A stretch of DNA of 64,000 nt, taken from an uncultured Eubacteriales bacterium (GTDB lineage: Bacteria > Bacillota > Clostridia > Oscillospirales > CAG-272). The position numbers were made by a program, and so were the translations under genes. This document shows positions 1-8,928 of this stretch, in pieces. The notes under the pieces were generated by a model. It did not search any database and was not told where the DNA came from. It worked only from the letters and a program-made list of their open reading frames with translations. Position 1 is the first letter of the stretch, and the number at the start of each line of letters is the position of its first letter. The stretch is taken from assembly GCA_900546635.1 (NCBI GenBank), contig URDS01000004.1, forward strand, positions 1-64,000, read 5' to 3'.

Positions 1-1
1 C

Positions 2-52
2 GCGTTCGCTCGCGCCGTCGCGCCGCCGATGGCGGCACTCGCGCGCCCGTGA
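2..52 (+). CDS. possible 3' end of a gene cut by the window edge
   Basis: One reading frame is open from base 2 to a TGA at 50-52 and would give a short Ala/Arg/Pro-rich tail. A 13-bp perfect hairpin starts three bases after that stop, which is where a terminator would sit. The stretch is very GC-rich, unlike the AT-rich bases after it. This is weak evidence; it could equally be non-coding. Confidence 0.2.
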   Translation, partial: AFARAVAPPMAALARP

Positions 53-55
53 GGT

Positions 56-96
56 GTTTACAAGGCGGCACAGGTCCGCCTTGTAAACGTATTTGA
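56..96 (+). terminator. hairpin, probable terminator of the gene left of the window
   Basis: A perfect 13-bp stem (56-68 with 76-88) with a 7-base loop is followed by a T-rich but interrupted tract. It would end transcription coming from the left edge. Confidence 0.45.
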
Positions 97-140
97 TTTG
101 CAATTTTTATCTTTATCAACAAGCTGAATTGATAAGCTGA

Positions 141-174
141 AAATGCGTTCGGTATACACCGAACGCATTTTTGA
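141..174. terminator. bidirectional terminator downstream of abrB
   Basis: A perfect 13-bp stem (141-153 with 158-170) and 4-base loop, flanked by A and T runs, lies past the stop of the minus-strand abrB gene. It works for abrB and could also stop plus-strand reads. Confidence 0.7.
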
Positions 175-233
175 GTTTATTTTATTTTACTTAAACTTTG
201 AATTTTGCTTTTGTCAGACCCAATTGCGCCGCT

Positions 234-485
234 TTATTTCGTATCTCCCTTTGCCAGTTTTTTTCTGCACGCGCGGCATACGTTTTTATCCTGAAAAAGC
301 GTTAAATTCTCTTTGCCGCCGCAGAACAAACAACTCGGCGCATATTTCGCCAGAATAATATTTTCCCCATCGACGTAAATTTCAATATCGTCTCCGGTAG
401 CAATTTCAAGTCTTTTACGCAATTCAATGGGTAGGACAATACGGCCGAGACCGTCAATTTTTCTAACAATTCCGGTGGATTTCAT
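234..485 (-). CDS. abrB: AbrB/SpoVT-type transition-state regulator
   Basis: This 83-residue protein starts with the AbrB swapped-hairpin DNA-binding domain (residues 1-50, motif GIVRKIDGLGRIVLPIELRK), which dimerises and binds AT-rich promoters. The C-terminal part carries two CxxC pairs (C52/C55 and C70/C73), a likely zinc knuckle found in clostridial AbrB proteins and absent from the Bacillus form. In clostridia such regulators repress the shift to sporulation and solvent or toxin production; this is family knowledge, not shown here. It is monocistronic, with its own strong promoter and terminator. The start has a GGAAGAG ribosome site. A neighbouring sporulation gene, spoVS, is encoded just upstream on the same strand. 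Confidence 0.88.
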   Translation of the reverse strand: MKSTGIVRKIDGLGRIVLPIELRKRLEIATGDDIEIYVDGENIILAKYAPSCLFCGGKENLTLFQDKNVCRACRKKLAKGDTK

Positions 486-538
486 AAACTCTTCCTCTCG
501 TGTATGTACAATTTACAGAAACTCGAATTGTCAGTAAT

Positions 539-567
539 ATACTACCAGTAATTGGCAGATTTGTCAA
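539..567 (-). promoter_or_regulatory. promoter of abrB
   Basis: On the minus strand TTGACA (562-567) and TAGTAT (539-544) are separated by 17 bases, about 50 bases upstream of the abrB start. The spacer carries short repeats of TACTG/CAGTA type that could hold an operator. Confidence 0.75.
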
Positions 568-699
568 GCTTTTTTAACGAAAAAAATAAAAAATTGTTTT
601 CAAACCGTACTAAAAACACAATTGTGTGCTTTTTTGTAGTCTGTTGCTCTTTTAAAAAAAGCCGCGGCGAGCAAAATACAAGGTTATTTTGCCGAAAAA

Positions 700-966
700 T
701 TAATTTTTTGAAGTCAAAATCCGGAATCGAATCGCAGTGCGTTCTTCGCCGTTGATTTCGATTTCTTCAAATACCGGCTGCGTGTATAAGGAGATTCCAA
801 CCGGTGCAAGGAATCCGGAAGCAATCGCAATGGCTTTAATGCTTTGATTGACCGCACCCGCGCCGATTGCCTGAATTTCCGCCTCCGAATCTTCGCGAAT
901 GGCTGCCGCCAGGGCGCCGGCTACAGAGTTGGCGCTGGATTTAGACGAGACTTTCAATACGTTCAT
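700..966 (-). CDS. spoVS: stage V sporulation protein S
   Basis: The 88-residue product matches SpoVS along its length: it opens MNVLKVSSKSSANSVAGALA and has the central AIGAGAVNQSIKAIAIA stretch of the Alba-like fold. Family length is about 86 residues. SpoVS is a small nucleic-acid-binding-type protein needed for normal spore coat assembly and septation control. A GGAGGAAG ribosome site lies 5-6 bases before the ATG. It is the last gene of the rny - ymdB - spoVS order, which is conserved in spore-forming Firmicutes; the gap to ymdB is 128 bases, so it may also have a promoter of its own. Confidence 0.95.
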   Translation of the reverse strand: MNVLKVSSKSSANSVAGALAAAIREDSEAEIQAIGAGAVNQSIKAIAIASGFLAPVGISLYTQPVFEEIEINGEERTAIRFRILTSKN

Positions 967-1094
967 GTTTCTTCCTCCGTTTTTAATAGATTCTGGTATG
1001 TTGCTGTGATAAAGATATACCGTTCTTATGCCAGAAGTATAACAGGGAATTGTGATAGAAAAATGAAGTTTAGCGAAATTTTTGGAAAACCCGT

Positions 1095-1859
1095 TTACTG
1101 CAAAAAAGGCTCGATACGTTCAACCTTATTTTCGGCGAGCGTAAGGATGGCGCCGCGCAAATGAATGTCTCCGTCCGCCGGAATAAATTTTTGCGGCAGG
1201 CCGGTTAAAAACCGTTTTAAAATTACGGATTTGTCGGTACCGAGAATACCGCCCGACGGCCCGCACATTCCGAGGTCCGTAATATAGGCCGTGCCGCCCG
1301 GCAGAATTTGCGCATCGGCGGTCTGCACATGCGTATGTGTGCCGAATACGGCGGTTACGCGCCCGTCAAGATAATAGCCGAGCGCTTCTTTTTCCGCTGT
1401 GGATTCCGCATGAAAGTCCACCAAGGCAAAGTCGAATTTTCCGTTTTCACGGCGCAGAATACGGTCTGCTGAGTCAAAGGGACTTGCGTAGGCGTCAAGC
1501 GACATCATGCCGAGCAGATTCAGAATCAGTACCCGGACGCCGCGGCATTCAAAAATCGTGCTTCCGACGCCGGGGGCGGCATCCGAGCAGTTTGCGGGGC
1601 GCAGCAGGCAGGGGGAGTCATCCAGCATACTATACAGGGAGCGGTTATGAAAAGTATGGTTGCCGCCGGTGAGAATATCGACGCCGTAATTTAAAAGATT
1701 TTCTGCATCTTCGGCGGACAGCCCCATAATGTCGCCTGCATTTTCACCGTTTGCCACGACCATGTCGATCATCCGGTCGCGGCGGAGCGTCCACAGCGTC
1801 TTTCCGAGATATTCAATCGTTTTTCTGCCGACAATGTCGCCGAGCAATAAAATTTTCAT
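1095..1859 (-). CDS. ymdB: YmdB-family metallophosphoesterase
   Basis: The 254-residue protein is a calcineurin-like phosphoesterase of the TIGR00282/YmdB family. The metal-ligand motifs are in order: GDIVG near residue 7, NGENA near 37, GGNHTFHN near 66, DFHAE near 150 and FGTHTHVQTAD near 173. In Bacillus, YmdB hydrolyses 2',3'-cyclic nucleotides and helps choose between motility, biofilm and sporulation. It follows rny, which fits a role in RNA turnover. The ribosome site is weak (AGAAAGAG). A possible terminator structure lies between it and rny, so expression may be partly uncoupled. Confidence 0.93.
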   Translation of the reverse strand: MKILLLGDIVGRKTIEYLGKTLWTLRRDRMIDMVVANGENAGDIMGLSAEDAENLLNYGVDILTGGNHTFHNRSLYSMLDDSPCLLRPANCSDAAPGVGSTIFECRGVRVLILNLLGMMSLDAYASPFDSADRILRRENGKFDFALVDFHAESTAEKEALGYYLDGRVTAVFGTHTHVQTADAQILPGGTAYITDLGMCGPSGGILGTDKSVILKRFLTGLPQKFIPADGDIHLRGAILTLAENKVERIEPFLQ

Positions 1860-1909
1860 AAATGTTTCTCTTTCTGTTTTATCTTCATCATTGCGTAAGC
1901 GGGGGAGAG

Positions 1910-1989
1910 AAAAAACAAAAACTGTTTTACAAAACGGCGCGCAAAAACGGAAATTTTCCGCGGATTTTCGGCGGCCGTCCGTAAAACAG
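1910..1989 (-). terminator. long hairpin between rny and ymdB, possible terminator
   Basis: A 9-bp perfect stem (1922-1930 with 1981-1989) encloses about 50 bases that contain a second palindrome (CGGAAATTTTCCG). On the minus strand it is followed by a T-rich tract (complement of 1910-1921). It could end or attenuate rny transcription before ymdB. Confidence 0.4.
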
Positions 1990-2082
1990 CTTTTGGAATA
2001 TACATATAGGAATCTATCGTCAGGCCGCAGCCGGAAAACGCTTCACCAACTCTATGTATATATAATGAAACTAACGTAGTGT

Positions 2083-3630
2083 TTATTTTGCAAAATCCAC
2101 CGTTCGGCTTTCACGAATCAAATGCACTTTGATCTGTCCCGGATAATCCAGTTCGCTTTCAATCTTGGAAGCGATTTCGTGCGCCAAAATGGTCATTTGG
2201 TCGTCGGAAATCTGTTCGGGTTTTACCATGACACGAATTTCACGTCCGGCCTGAATTGCATAGGTCTTTTCCACACCGGCAAAATCGTTTGCCAGTTCCT
2301 CCAGCTTCTGGAGACGTTTGATGTAATTTTCGAGATCCTCGCGTCGTGCGCCCGGTCTTGCCGCCGAGATGGCGTCCGCGGCCTGCACGATGAATGCGAT
2401 GATGGATTCCGCTTCCACATCACCGTGATGCGCTTCAATCGCATTGATGATCTCTTTGGATTCTTTGTGCTTTCTGGCTACTTCCACACCAAGCTGGATA
2501 TGCGAACCCTCCGCTTCCTGTGTGAGCGCTTTGCCGATGTCATGAAGAAGTCCCGCGCGCTTTGCAGACGTGCTGTCCGCGCCGAGTTCGTCGGCTATGA
2601 TGCCGGAAAGAATGGAAACCTCAATAGAATGACGGAGTACGTTTTGGCCGTAGCTTGTACGGTATTTGAGCCGGCCCAGCAGTTTGATAACTTCGGGATG
2701 CAGCCCGTGCACACCGGTTTCAAAGGTGGCTTTTTCACCGGCCTGCTTGATGGAGGCATCCACTTCCTTGCGGGCTTTTTCCACCATTTCTTCGATTCTG
2801 GTGGGGTGGATACGTCCGTCCGAGATCAGTTTTTCCAGCGCGATCCGGGCGATTTCACGCCGTACCGAATCAAAGCCAGAAATGGTGATGACCTCAGGCG
2901 TGTCGTCGATGATCAGATCGACGCCGGTCAGGGTTTCGATTGCGCGGATGTTTCTGCCCTCGCGACCGATGATACGTCCCTTCATATCCTCGTTCGGAAG
3001 CTGTACCGTCGAGATGGTGATCTCGCCGACATGATCGGCCGCGCATCGCTGAATGGCAAGTGAGAGGATGTTTTTCGCCCGCTCATCTGCTTCTTCTTTG
3101 AATTGTTCATCAAAATGTGAGATTTTCAGTGCTTTTTCATGGGTCAGTGCCGTCTCTACGCGAGATAATAGCTCGTCTTTCGCCTGTTCTTTGGTAAAGC
3201 CCGCAATGCGTTCGAGCACTGCGAGGTGTGAATCGAGCGTTTTTTGAATCTCGTCGCGGAGCGTTTCTGTTTCCTTGATTTTCTGGTTCAGAAGTTCGTT
3301 CTTTTTCTCAATCGCGTCGGTTTTTGAGTCAAGTGTTTCTTCTTTTTGCTGAATTCTGCGTTCAAGCCGGGAGACTTCTTTGCGGCGTTCTTTGAGTTCA
3401 TTTTCCGATTCGGTTTTGTTTTTCAGAATTTCCTCTTTCGCCTCAAGCAAAGCTTCCTTCTTTTTGCTTTCCGCCGTTTTGATGGCGTCTTCAACAATTT
3501 TTGCCGCCTGCTCCTCCGCGCTGCCGATTTCTTTTTCGGCAACTTTCTTGCGGTAAGCTGCGCCGATCAGCGCGCCCAGCAGCAATCCCACAACCAAGGC
3601 GATGGCACCGACCGTAATGTAAATTCCCAT
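2083..3630 (-). CDS. rny: ribonuclease Y
   Basis: RNase Y is the membrane-anchored endoribonuclease that starts mRNA decay in many Firmicutes. The 515-residue product has an N-terminal membrane helix (about 5-25), a long charged coiled coil (about 30-190), a KH RNA-binding domain with [15 protein letters not shown], and an HD domain with LLHDIGKA as catalytic core. Length agrees with the family (about 520). A longer frame opens at 3690, but the ATG at 3630 is preferred: it has GGAGGT nine bases upstream and begins directly with the membrane helix. It heads the rny - ymdB - spoVS group and has a consensus promoter at 3721-3750. Confidence 0.97.
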   Translation of the reverse strand: MGIYITVGAIALVVGLLLGALIGAAYRKKVAEKEIGSAEEQAAKIVEDAIKTAESKKKEALLEAKEEILKNKTESENELKERRKEVSRLERRIQQKEETLDSKTDAIEKKNELLNQKIKETETLRDEIQKTLDSHLAVLERIAGFTKEQAKDELLSRVETALTHEKALKISHFDEQFKEEADERAKNILSLAIQRCAADHVGEITISTVQLPNEDMKGRIIGREGRNIRAIETLTGVDLIIDDTPEVITISGFDSVRREIARIALEKLISDGRIHPTRIEEMVEKARKEVDASIKQAGEKATFETGVHGLHPEVIKLLGRLKYRTSYGQNVLRHSIEVSILSGIIADELGADSTSAKRAGLLHDIGKALTQEAEGSHIQLGVEVARKHKESKEIINAIEAHHGDVEAESIIAFIVQAADAISAARPGARREDLENYIKRLQKLEELANDFAGVEKTYAIQAGREIRVMVKPEQISDDQMTILAHEIASKIESELDYPGQIKVHLIRESRTVDFAK

Positions 3631-3720
3631 TACAATCGTACCTCCTTGTAAAGTTTCAGGGGAATATGTAATTTGGGAGCCGTGTCGCATACCATGGCTA
3701 CCGTATATTTACACAAATTT

Positions 3721-3750
3721 ATTATATAACATTTCCCTGGCCGGTGTCAA
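3721..3750 (-). promoter_or_regulatory. promoter of rny
   Basis: TTGACA (3745-3750) and TATAAT (3721-3726) on the minus strand are both perfect consensus boxes, 18 bases apart, about 90 bases before the rny start. Confidence 0.8.
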
Positions 3751-4047
3751 GTGATATCCGGCAGAAAATCAAAAATTGAAAAGCTGAATATGTTGCGTCA
3801 ACCGGTAATATTTGTAGATATTTTCCCTTGGAGAATCGGGGTGTATATGTTAAAATCAATTGAAAGTAAAAACGTAAAAATATGCAGTTGATTCTGATTT
3901 CAACGATATTGCTTCTGCTCAAAAGTCTTCCGCTCTGTCTGAATATTTTTCATCAGCATTCCATAATTTCGATCGTCAATAATACCGTTGGCGTGACTGT
4001 CAAACGGCATTCACATTTTTCCCGGTGTGTATTGATGTGCAGTTGCC
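3751..4047. other. gene-free spacer between rny and the AraC regulator
   Basis: No open frame here looks coding and no clear hairpin with a T run is seen. The stretch is AT-rich. It is the left boundary of the sugar cluster whose codon use differs from its flanks. Confidence 0.5.
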
Positions 4048-4866
4048 TTAATGGGTATGGTTTTCTTTTTGAAAGGCGGAGGGGCTCATGCCGGTCTGGC
4101 GCACAAAGTTCTGATAAAATCCCGCGTAGGTGCTAAAGCCGCACTGGGCGCAGACCTCGGCGGGCGCCAATCCTTCTCTGAGCAAGGCTTTGGCAAGCGA
4201 AATGCGTTTTGTTAAAATATAGCTGTGTACCGTGGCACAGGCGTAGTTTTTAAACTGCCGCAAAAGATGGTATTTACTGATAAAAAACCGTTCGGCGATC
4301 TCCTCCAGGGACAGGTCCCGGGTAAAGTTTGCGTTGATGTAGCGAATGATCTCCCCCATACGGCGGTTGTCGCCTGCATCTGCGGGAAGGGCGGCATCCA
4401 TATATTTTCCAAGATGCAGCAGTAACAATGTTACCGTTGCATCTCGTGTCAGCACCCCTGCTTCATCCGCGGTCAGTTGCAGCATGCTTTGCATCATACG
4501 GCCAAAGTCCCCATCGTTTTTTCCTAAAGAGATCCGATAGCTTTTGCTCTCCCGTCCCACAAAACTGTTCGGCGCGCGGCTGAGCAGCCGTTTGCAGTAA
4601 TCTACCGAAAGGGTGAGGACCATACGCTCGTAAACGATCTTTTCGTTCACTGTCACCAATCGGTGCAGTTTGCCCGGCGGGATGACCAGCACATCTCCGG
4701 ACACCAAAGAATAGCTTTCGTCTTCAATATAATACTGCACCTCTCCCGACAAAAAATATAATATTTCATAATCGTCGTGGGTGTGAAAGTTAAAAGTGCG
4801 GTTTTTTTGGATAACCATATGATCGAGATGAAAATGCAGATCATTTACCCCGGATGTTTTCCGCAT
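4048..4866 (-). CDS. AraC-family transcriptional regulator with cupin sensor
   Basis: The 272-residue protein has an N-terminal cupin-type sugar sensor (about 12-140; HTHDDYEILYFLSGEVQYY and IPPGKLHRL) and a C-terminal pair of helix-turn-helix motifs (about 175-272; LSLEEIAERFFISKYHLLRQF and APAEVCAQCGFSTYAGFYQNF). It is transcribed away from the isomerase/dehydrogenase operon and most likely controls it from the shared 116-base region in response to the pathway sugar. The GTG at 4878 is unlikely as start because it overlaps the AGGAG ribosome site; the ATG at 4866 lies 11 bases past it. The effector cannot be told from sequence. Confidence 0.88.
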   Translation of the reverse strand: MRKTSGVNDLHFHLDHMVIQKNRTFNFHTHDDYEILYFLSGEVQYYIEDESYSLVSGDVLVIPPGKLHRLVTVNEKIVYERMVLTLSVDYCKRLLSRAPNSFVGRESKSYRISLGKNDGDFGRMMQSMLQLTADEAGVLTRDATVTLLLLHLGKYMDAALPADAGDNRRMGEIIRYINANFTRDLSLEEIAERFFISKYHLLRQFKNYACATVHSYILTKRISLAKALLREGLAPAEVCAQCGFSTYAGFYQNFVRQTGMSPSAFQKENHTH

Positions 4867-4931
4867 ATGGCATTTCACTCCTTTTTATTATCATATAGCA
4901 ATTTTTTTAATAGTTCAAGCAATTTTACAAA

Positions 4932-4959
4932 TTTACATTCAAAATCTTTCTGTTATACT
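4932..4959 (+). promoter_or_regulatory. promoter of the isomerase/dehydrogenase operon
   Basis: TTTACA (4932-4937) and TATACT (4954-4959) are 16 bases apart, 23 bases before the first start codon. The short spacing and weak -35 suit an activator-dependent promoter, consistent with the divergent AraC gene. Confidence 0.55.
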
Positions 4960-4982
4960 AAAGGTATACAGGAGGAAAATCC

Positions 4983-5837
4983 ATGGCGAAATTTGTTTTA
5001 AGCGCCTTTGCCGACGAGGCGGGCAAAGACTTGACAGCGCAGATCGACGCACTCAAGCGCAACGACATTTCCCATATGGAGATCCGGGCGGTGAACGGTG
5101 TCAACATCTGTAAAACGCCGCTGAAAACCGTGGCGGAATATAAAAAACAGCTGGATGCGGCAGACATTCGCGTAATGACCGTTGGTTCCCCCGTCGGAAA
5201 GGTAAAGTTGACGGATAACTATGAAGAACATGTGGCCATGTTTTTACATACCTTGGGCGTTGCCCGTATTTTAGAAGCCAAGCGCATCCGCATGTTTTCC
5301 ATGTTTACCGACACACCCGAAGCCCACGAAGGCATTGTATTGGCCAAGCTGGAAGAGATGCTGGACATTGCCAAGGGCACTGGTGTGACTTTGTACCACG
5401 AAAACGAAAAGGGCATTTACGGTGACACCGACACACGAGTGGCCAGACTGACGAATGCGTTCAAAGGACGAATGGAATTTATCTTTGATCCCGCCAACTT
5501 TATTCAGTGCGGCGTAAAGCCCATAGAAGCCTATGCCAGGCTGAAAGACAGCATCGGTTATTTTCACATTAAGGATGCATTGGCCGCCACCGGCAGTGTG
5601 GTCCCCGCAGGAAAGGGAGATGGCAGCATCGGCGACATTCTCAGTGATTTTGCCCGGACGCATGAAAATGTAATGCTCACCGTTGAACCCCATTTGAAAA
5701 GTTTTGCAGGCATTCAAGACCCCGTCAGCATGAAAGCGGAAAAGGAGACCCTTTACAAGGACAACAACGAATCCTTCGATGTAGCGGTAAAGGCGCTGAA
5801 AAATATTTTAGAGGAAAGAGGATTGAGTTATGAATAA
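4983..5837 (+). CDS. sugar phosphate isomerase/epimerase (TIM barrel)
   Basis: The 284-residue protein belongs to the xylose-isomerase-like TIM barrel superfamily (AP endonuclease family 2 fold, IolE/IolI-like). Likely metal ligands are the Glu in YHENEKG, Asp in FDPANF, His in YFHIKDA and Glu in TVEPHL. It probably isomerises, epimerises or dehydrates a sugar or keto-sugar made by the dehydrogenase encoded next, whose gene overlaps this one by eight bases. GGAGG lies seven bases before the ATG. Proline codons are mostly CCC, unlike the CCG-rich housekeeping genes nearby, which suggests separate ancestry. The exact substrate is unknown. Confidence 0.85.
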   Translation: MAKFVLSAFADEAGKDLTAQIDALKRNDISHMEIRAVNGVNICKTPLKTVAEYKKQLDAADIRVMTVGSPVGKVKLTDNYEEHVAMFLHTLGVARILEAKRIRMFSMFTDTPEAHEGIVLAKLEEMLDIAKGTGVTLYHENEKGIYGDTDTRVARLTNAFKGRMEFIFDPANFIQCGVKPIEAYARLKDSIGYFHIKDALAATGSVVPAGKGDGSIGDILSDFARTHENVMLTVEPHLKSFAGIQDPVSMKAEKETLYKDNNESFDVAVKALKNILEERGLSYE

Positions 5838-7008
5838 ATTAAGAGTTGCCGTTATTGGCATCGGCAATATGGGCTCCGCCCATGCCAAGCACATTGCAGA
5901 CGGCTGTGTCAAGGACATGCAGCTGACCGCCGTTTGCGACACCGACCCGGCAAAGCTGGACTGGGCTAAGGAAAAACTGCCCGACGTAACACAATACACC
6001 GATTGTCACAAACTGTTGGACGATCACATTTGTGACGCCATTGTAATCGCCACCCCGCATTATGACCATCCCGTCATCGCCATTGAAGCCTTTAAAAAGG
6101 GCTATCATGTATTGAGTGAAAAGCCAGCGGGCGTTTACACCAAAAAGGTTCGGGAAATGAATGAAGCTGCCCGAAAGAGCGGCAAGACCTTTGCCTTGAT
6201 GTACAATCAGCGCACGAATCCTTTATATCAAAAGGTGAGAGAAATGGTGCAGGGCGGCGCCATCGGCGTCCCGAAACGGCTGGTATGGATCATTACCAAC
6301 TGGTACCGCACCCAGGCCTATTATGACAGCGGCGCATGGCGCGCCACCTGGGCGGGTGAAGGCGGCGGCGTACTGCTCAACCAGTGCCCCCACAATCTGG
6401 ATCTGTGGCAATGGATCTTCGGCATGCCCAAAAGTATTACCGCAAAATGCTCGGTGGGCAAATATCACGACATTGAAGTTGAGGATGATGTAACCATCAC
6501 CGCCGAGTATGAAAACGGCGCTTCAGCCTGCTTTATCACCACCACGGGCGAATTTCCCGGAACCAACCGTCTGGAGATCTCAGGTGACAGAGGCAAGGTG
6601 GTCATTGAAGGAAAAGAGATGACTTTTTACAAATTGGAGATACCGGAACGGACGGTTAACGCTACCAGCAAAAAAAGCTTTGACAAGATTCCCTTTACTG
6701 TGGAAAAAACGGTGGTGGAGGACAGCGGCACCGCCCATGTGGGCATCTTGCAGAACTTTACCAATCATATTCTCTACGGCGAGGCGTTGATTTCCTCCGG
6801 TTATGAGGGCATCAACGGGCTGACCATTTCAAACGCCGCTTTTCTGTCGGATTGGTTGGGCAAAGAGATCAATTTGCCCATGGACGAGGATCTGTTCTAT
6901 ACGTTGTTGCAGGAGCGCATTAAGACCTCCAAGCACAAAACCGCAGCATCTTCTGGCATTGAGGACTTGTCCGGCACTTATAACGAGCGGTGGCAAGGCA
7001 AGGCGTAA
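5830..7008 (+). CDS. Gfo/Idh/MocA-family dehydrogenase
   Basis: The 392-residue NAD(P)-dependent oxidoreductase has an N-terminal Rossmann fold (VIGIGNMGSAHAKHI, residues 9-23), the family EKP motif (SEKPAGVYTKK, near 96) and the catalytic C-terminal stretch GGGVLLNQCPHNLDLWQWIFG near 178. Members oxidise hydroxyls of cyclic sugars, inositols or sugar acids. It overlaps the upstream isomerase gene and is followed after 14 bases by a second isomerase gene, so the three act as one pathway: oxidation to a keto-sugar followed or preceded by TIM-barrel isomerisation. No signal peptide is present, so it is cytoplasmic. The true substrate cannot be read from sequence. Confidence 0.9.
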   Translation: MNKLRVAVIGIGNMGSAHAKHIADGCVKDMQLTAVCDTDPAKLDWAKEKLPDVTQYTDCHKLLDDHICDAIVIATPHYDHPVIAIEAFKKGYHVLSEKPAGVYTKKVREMNEAARKSGKTFALMYNQRTNPLYQKVREMVQGGAIGVPKRLVWIITNWYRTQAYYDSGAWRATWAGEGGGVLLNQCPHNLDLWQWIFGMPKSITAKCSVGKYHDIEVEDDVTITAEYENGASACFITTTGEFPGTNRLEISGDRGKVVIEGKEMTFYKLEIPERTVNATSKKSFDKIPFTVEKTVVEDSGTAHVGILQNFTNHILYGEALISSGYEGINGLTISNAAFLSDWLGKEINLPMDEDLFYTLLQERIKTSKHKTAASSGIEDLSGTYNERWQGKA

Positions 7009-7022
7009 GAGAGGTATTCACT

Positions 7023-7775
7023 ATGATGATAGGCGCGCAATTATATACAGTCAGAGACTACTGCAAGGATCCCGATTCTCTTGCTGAAACTTTAAAAAAA
7101 GTAGCCGATATCGGCTATACAGCCGTGCAGCTTTCCGGCGCCTGCGCCGTGGAGGCCGAATGGTTAAAAAACGAGTTGGATAAAAACGGACTGATCTGTC
7201 CGCTTTCCCACACCGCCGCCAGCCGTATTTTAACTGAAACCGAGGCGGTAGCTGCCGAGCACGACATCTTTGGCGCAGCGTATGTAGGACTGGGGATGTA
7301 TCCGTTCCATAAACCGGAAAACGGCAACAGTTATGCCGATTTCCTTGCAAAGTACCGCCCCGTTTCCAAAAAGCTGAAAGCGCTCAATAAATACTTTATG
7401 TATCATAATCATGCGATCGAGTTTATGAAGGATGACGGCAGACGCATCCTGCAAAAGATCGCTGAGGATTTCCCCGCTGACGAGTTGGGCTTTACACTGG
7501 ACACCTACTGGGTACAAGTGGGCGGCGGCGATCCCGCGTGGTGGCTGGAAACGCTTAGCGGCAGAGTGCCCTGCATCCATCTCAAGGACCAGGGCTACGG
7601 TCCCACTATGCTTCCCATCGGTGAGGGGAATCTGAACTGGGAGCGCATCTTTGCGGCGGCCGAAAAGGCGGGCACTCAATATATGTTCGTCGAGCAGGAT
7701 AAATGCAACGGCGAGGATCCGTTTGCCTGCCTTGCACGCAGCTATGACTATCTGCGATCCAGAGGATTTAAATAA
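7023..7775 (+). CDS. second sugar phosphate isomerase/epimerase
   Basis: A 250-residue xylose-isomerase-like TIM barrel protein, starting MMIGAQLYTVRDYCKDP. Metal-site residues are visible in YHNHAIEF (His), TLDTYWVQVGGGDP (Asp), IHLKDQG (His) and FVEQDKC (Glu). The frame is open to 6990, inside the previous gene, but the ATG pair at 7023/7026 is preceded by GAGAGG and is the better start. It is clearly different from the first isomerase of this operon, so the two probably act at different steps of one pathway, for example inositol- or keto-glucoside-like catabolism (inference). Confidence 0.87.
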   Translation: MMIGAQLYTVRDYCKDPDSLAETLKKVADIGYTAVQLSGACAVEAEWLKNELDKNGLICPLSHTAASRILTETEAVAAEHDIFGAAYVGLGMYPFHKPENGNSYADFLAKYRPVSKKLKALNKYFMYHNHAIEFMKDDGRRILQKIAEDFPADELGFTLDTYWVQVGGGDPAWWLETLSGRVPCIHLKDQGYGPTMLPIGEGNLNWERIFAAAEKAGTQYMFVEQDKCNGEDPFACLARSYDYLRSRGFK

Positions 7776-7968
7776 TACAAAAGAAACGAGGTGTTTTATG
7801 CTCCGAAACCCATGACCTGCATGAGCAGTGACCGGGGCGGGGCAATGTATGTTTCCCGTAAAAATGACCGCCTCGAACTGCACAAAAGTCGTTTTACTGC
7901 CAAAACATCTTGTTCAAAATATGATTCACAAAATATCTATTCATTTGACAAAACACGTGAGGGAAAAC
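7776..7968 (+). other. decayed gene start between isomerase and hydrolase
   Basis: A normal ribosome site (GAGG) and ATG at 7798 lead into a frame that stops after five codons. The two other frames stay open but do not resemble a known protein. This looks like the remains of a fourth operon gene or of the hydrolase 5' end after a deletion. Confidence 0.35.
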
Positions 7969-8708
7969 ATGAATACTGTTATAACGTATGATAAATTGAG
8001 ACAATTTACCTACTCCAATGACCTTATTTGCGTGAAACCGATAAAAGGTATTGTCCTTTCATTTATGGGACTCGGTAAGGCCGGTATGTTTCATGAGGAC
8101 GATCATTTGGCGAGATTTTACGCCGAAAAGGGAATTATTTACCTCATTCCATACAATAATCCGTGGGCTTGGATGAATCGTCAGGCGGTCCGCGGTATAC
8201 CGATGAAATCATAGACGTGCTGATAGAGCATTACAATCTTACCGATAATATCCCGATCGTTTCAACCGGAGGAAGTATGGGCGGACAGTCCGCTTTGGTC
8301 TATATGGTATACGCAAAGCGTACCCCTGCAGCCTGTGTAGCAAACTGTCCTGTCTGCGATCTTGTTTATCATTATACCGAAAGATTTGATTTGCCGCGTA
8401 CGCTGTACAGCGCATTTTACAACGAAGACGGCGATATAAATGCAGTGCTGGAAAAGGCGTCTCCGTTGCATCTTGTAAATCGTATGCCCAAATCTAAATA
8501 TTATATCTTTCATTGTTATAATGATTCGGCGGTCAATATTCATAAGCATTCAAAGCCTTTGGTTCAATTGATGAAGGACAACGGATATGACATTACATAT
8601 GAGATTGTTCCCGACCGAGAGCACTGTGACCTTCCGGACGAAATAAAGGACAAGTATACTGCCCGTACGGTGGAGGCGATCGAAGGAAATCAAGGCTGTC
8701 CTATTTAA
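7969..8708 (+). pseudogene. alpha/beta hydrolase, frameshifted
   Basis: Two overlapping frames together make one esterase/peptidase-like hydrolase of about 245 residues. The first runs from ATG 7969 (GAGGG upstream) and contains the oxyanion-side strand region up to YNNPWAWMN; the second, one base out of phase, continues with RYTDEIIDVL, the nucleophile elbow STGGSMGGQSAL, an Asp in CYNDSAVNIH and a His in DREHCDLP, which complete a Ser-Asp-His triad. The break lies at about 8188-8197. It is either a real frameshift or a single-base sequence error. The gene ends the sugar operon and would deacylate or cleave a substrate of that pathway. Confidence 0.7.
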
Positions 8709-8743
8709 AGATGAGAAAAGAGATTTAATATGTTTCAATCGTA

Positions 8744-8780
8744 AAAGCCGTCCTGTCAGCCGATCAGACGGCTTTGCGCA
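8744..8780 (+). terminator. terminator of the sugar operon
   Basis: A stem pairs AAAGCCGTC (8744-8752) with GACGGCTTT (8767-8775), with a further CTG/CAG pairing inside. The T run is short, so it is a moderate terminator. Confidence 0.5.
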
Positions 8781-8928
8781 GTTTTGCCGGCTGTTCGGTC
8801 GTGCACGCTTTTCCAGAAAATTTTATCGTTTTTAAATCGTTGGGAAAATGCTTTCAGAGAATCTGCGAAATCGGAAGTCGTCTTTAAGACAGACGCAAAC
8901 AGGAAATGAATTGTATCAAAATACGGTC
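8776..8928. other. non-coding spacer upstream of pyridoxamine kinase
   Basis: No supported gene. A 131-residue minus-strand frame crosses this region but runs through the kinase start and promoter and has no family features. Confidence 0.5.

Noticed and set aside
234..485. MazE-type antitoxin for the MazF at 12 kb
   Set aside because: The protein has the AbrB fold but is 11 kb away, of the clostridial AbrB type with a zinc knuckle, and has its own promoter.
2122..3063. 313-residue open frame antisense to rny
   Set aside because: It mirrors the codons of a clear RNase Y gene, has no ribosome site and no family motifs.
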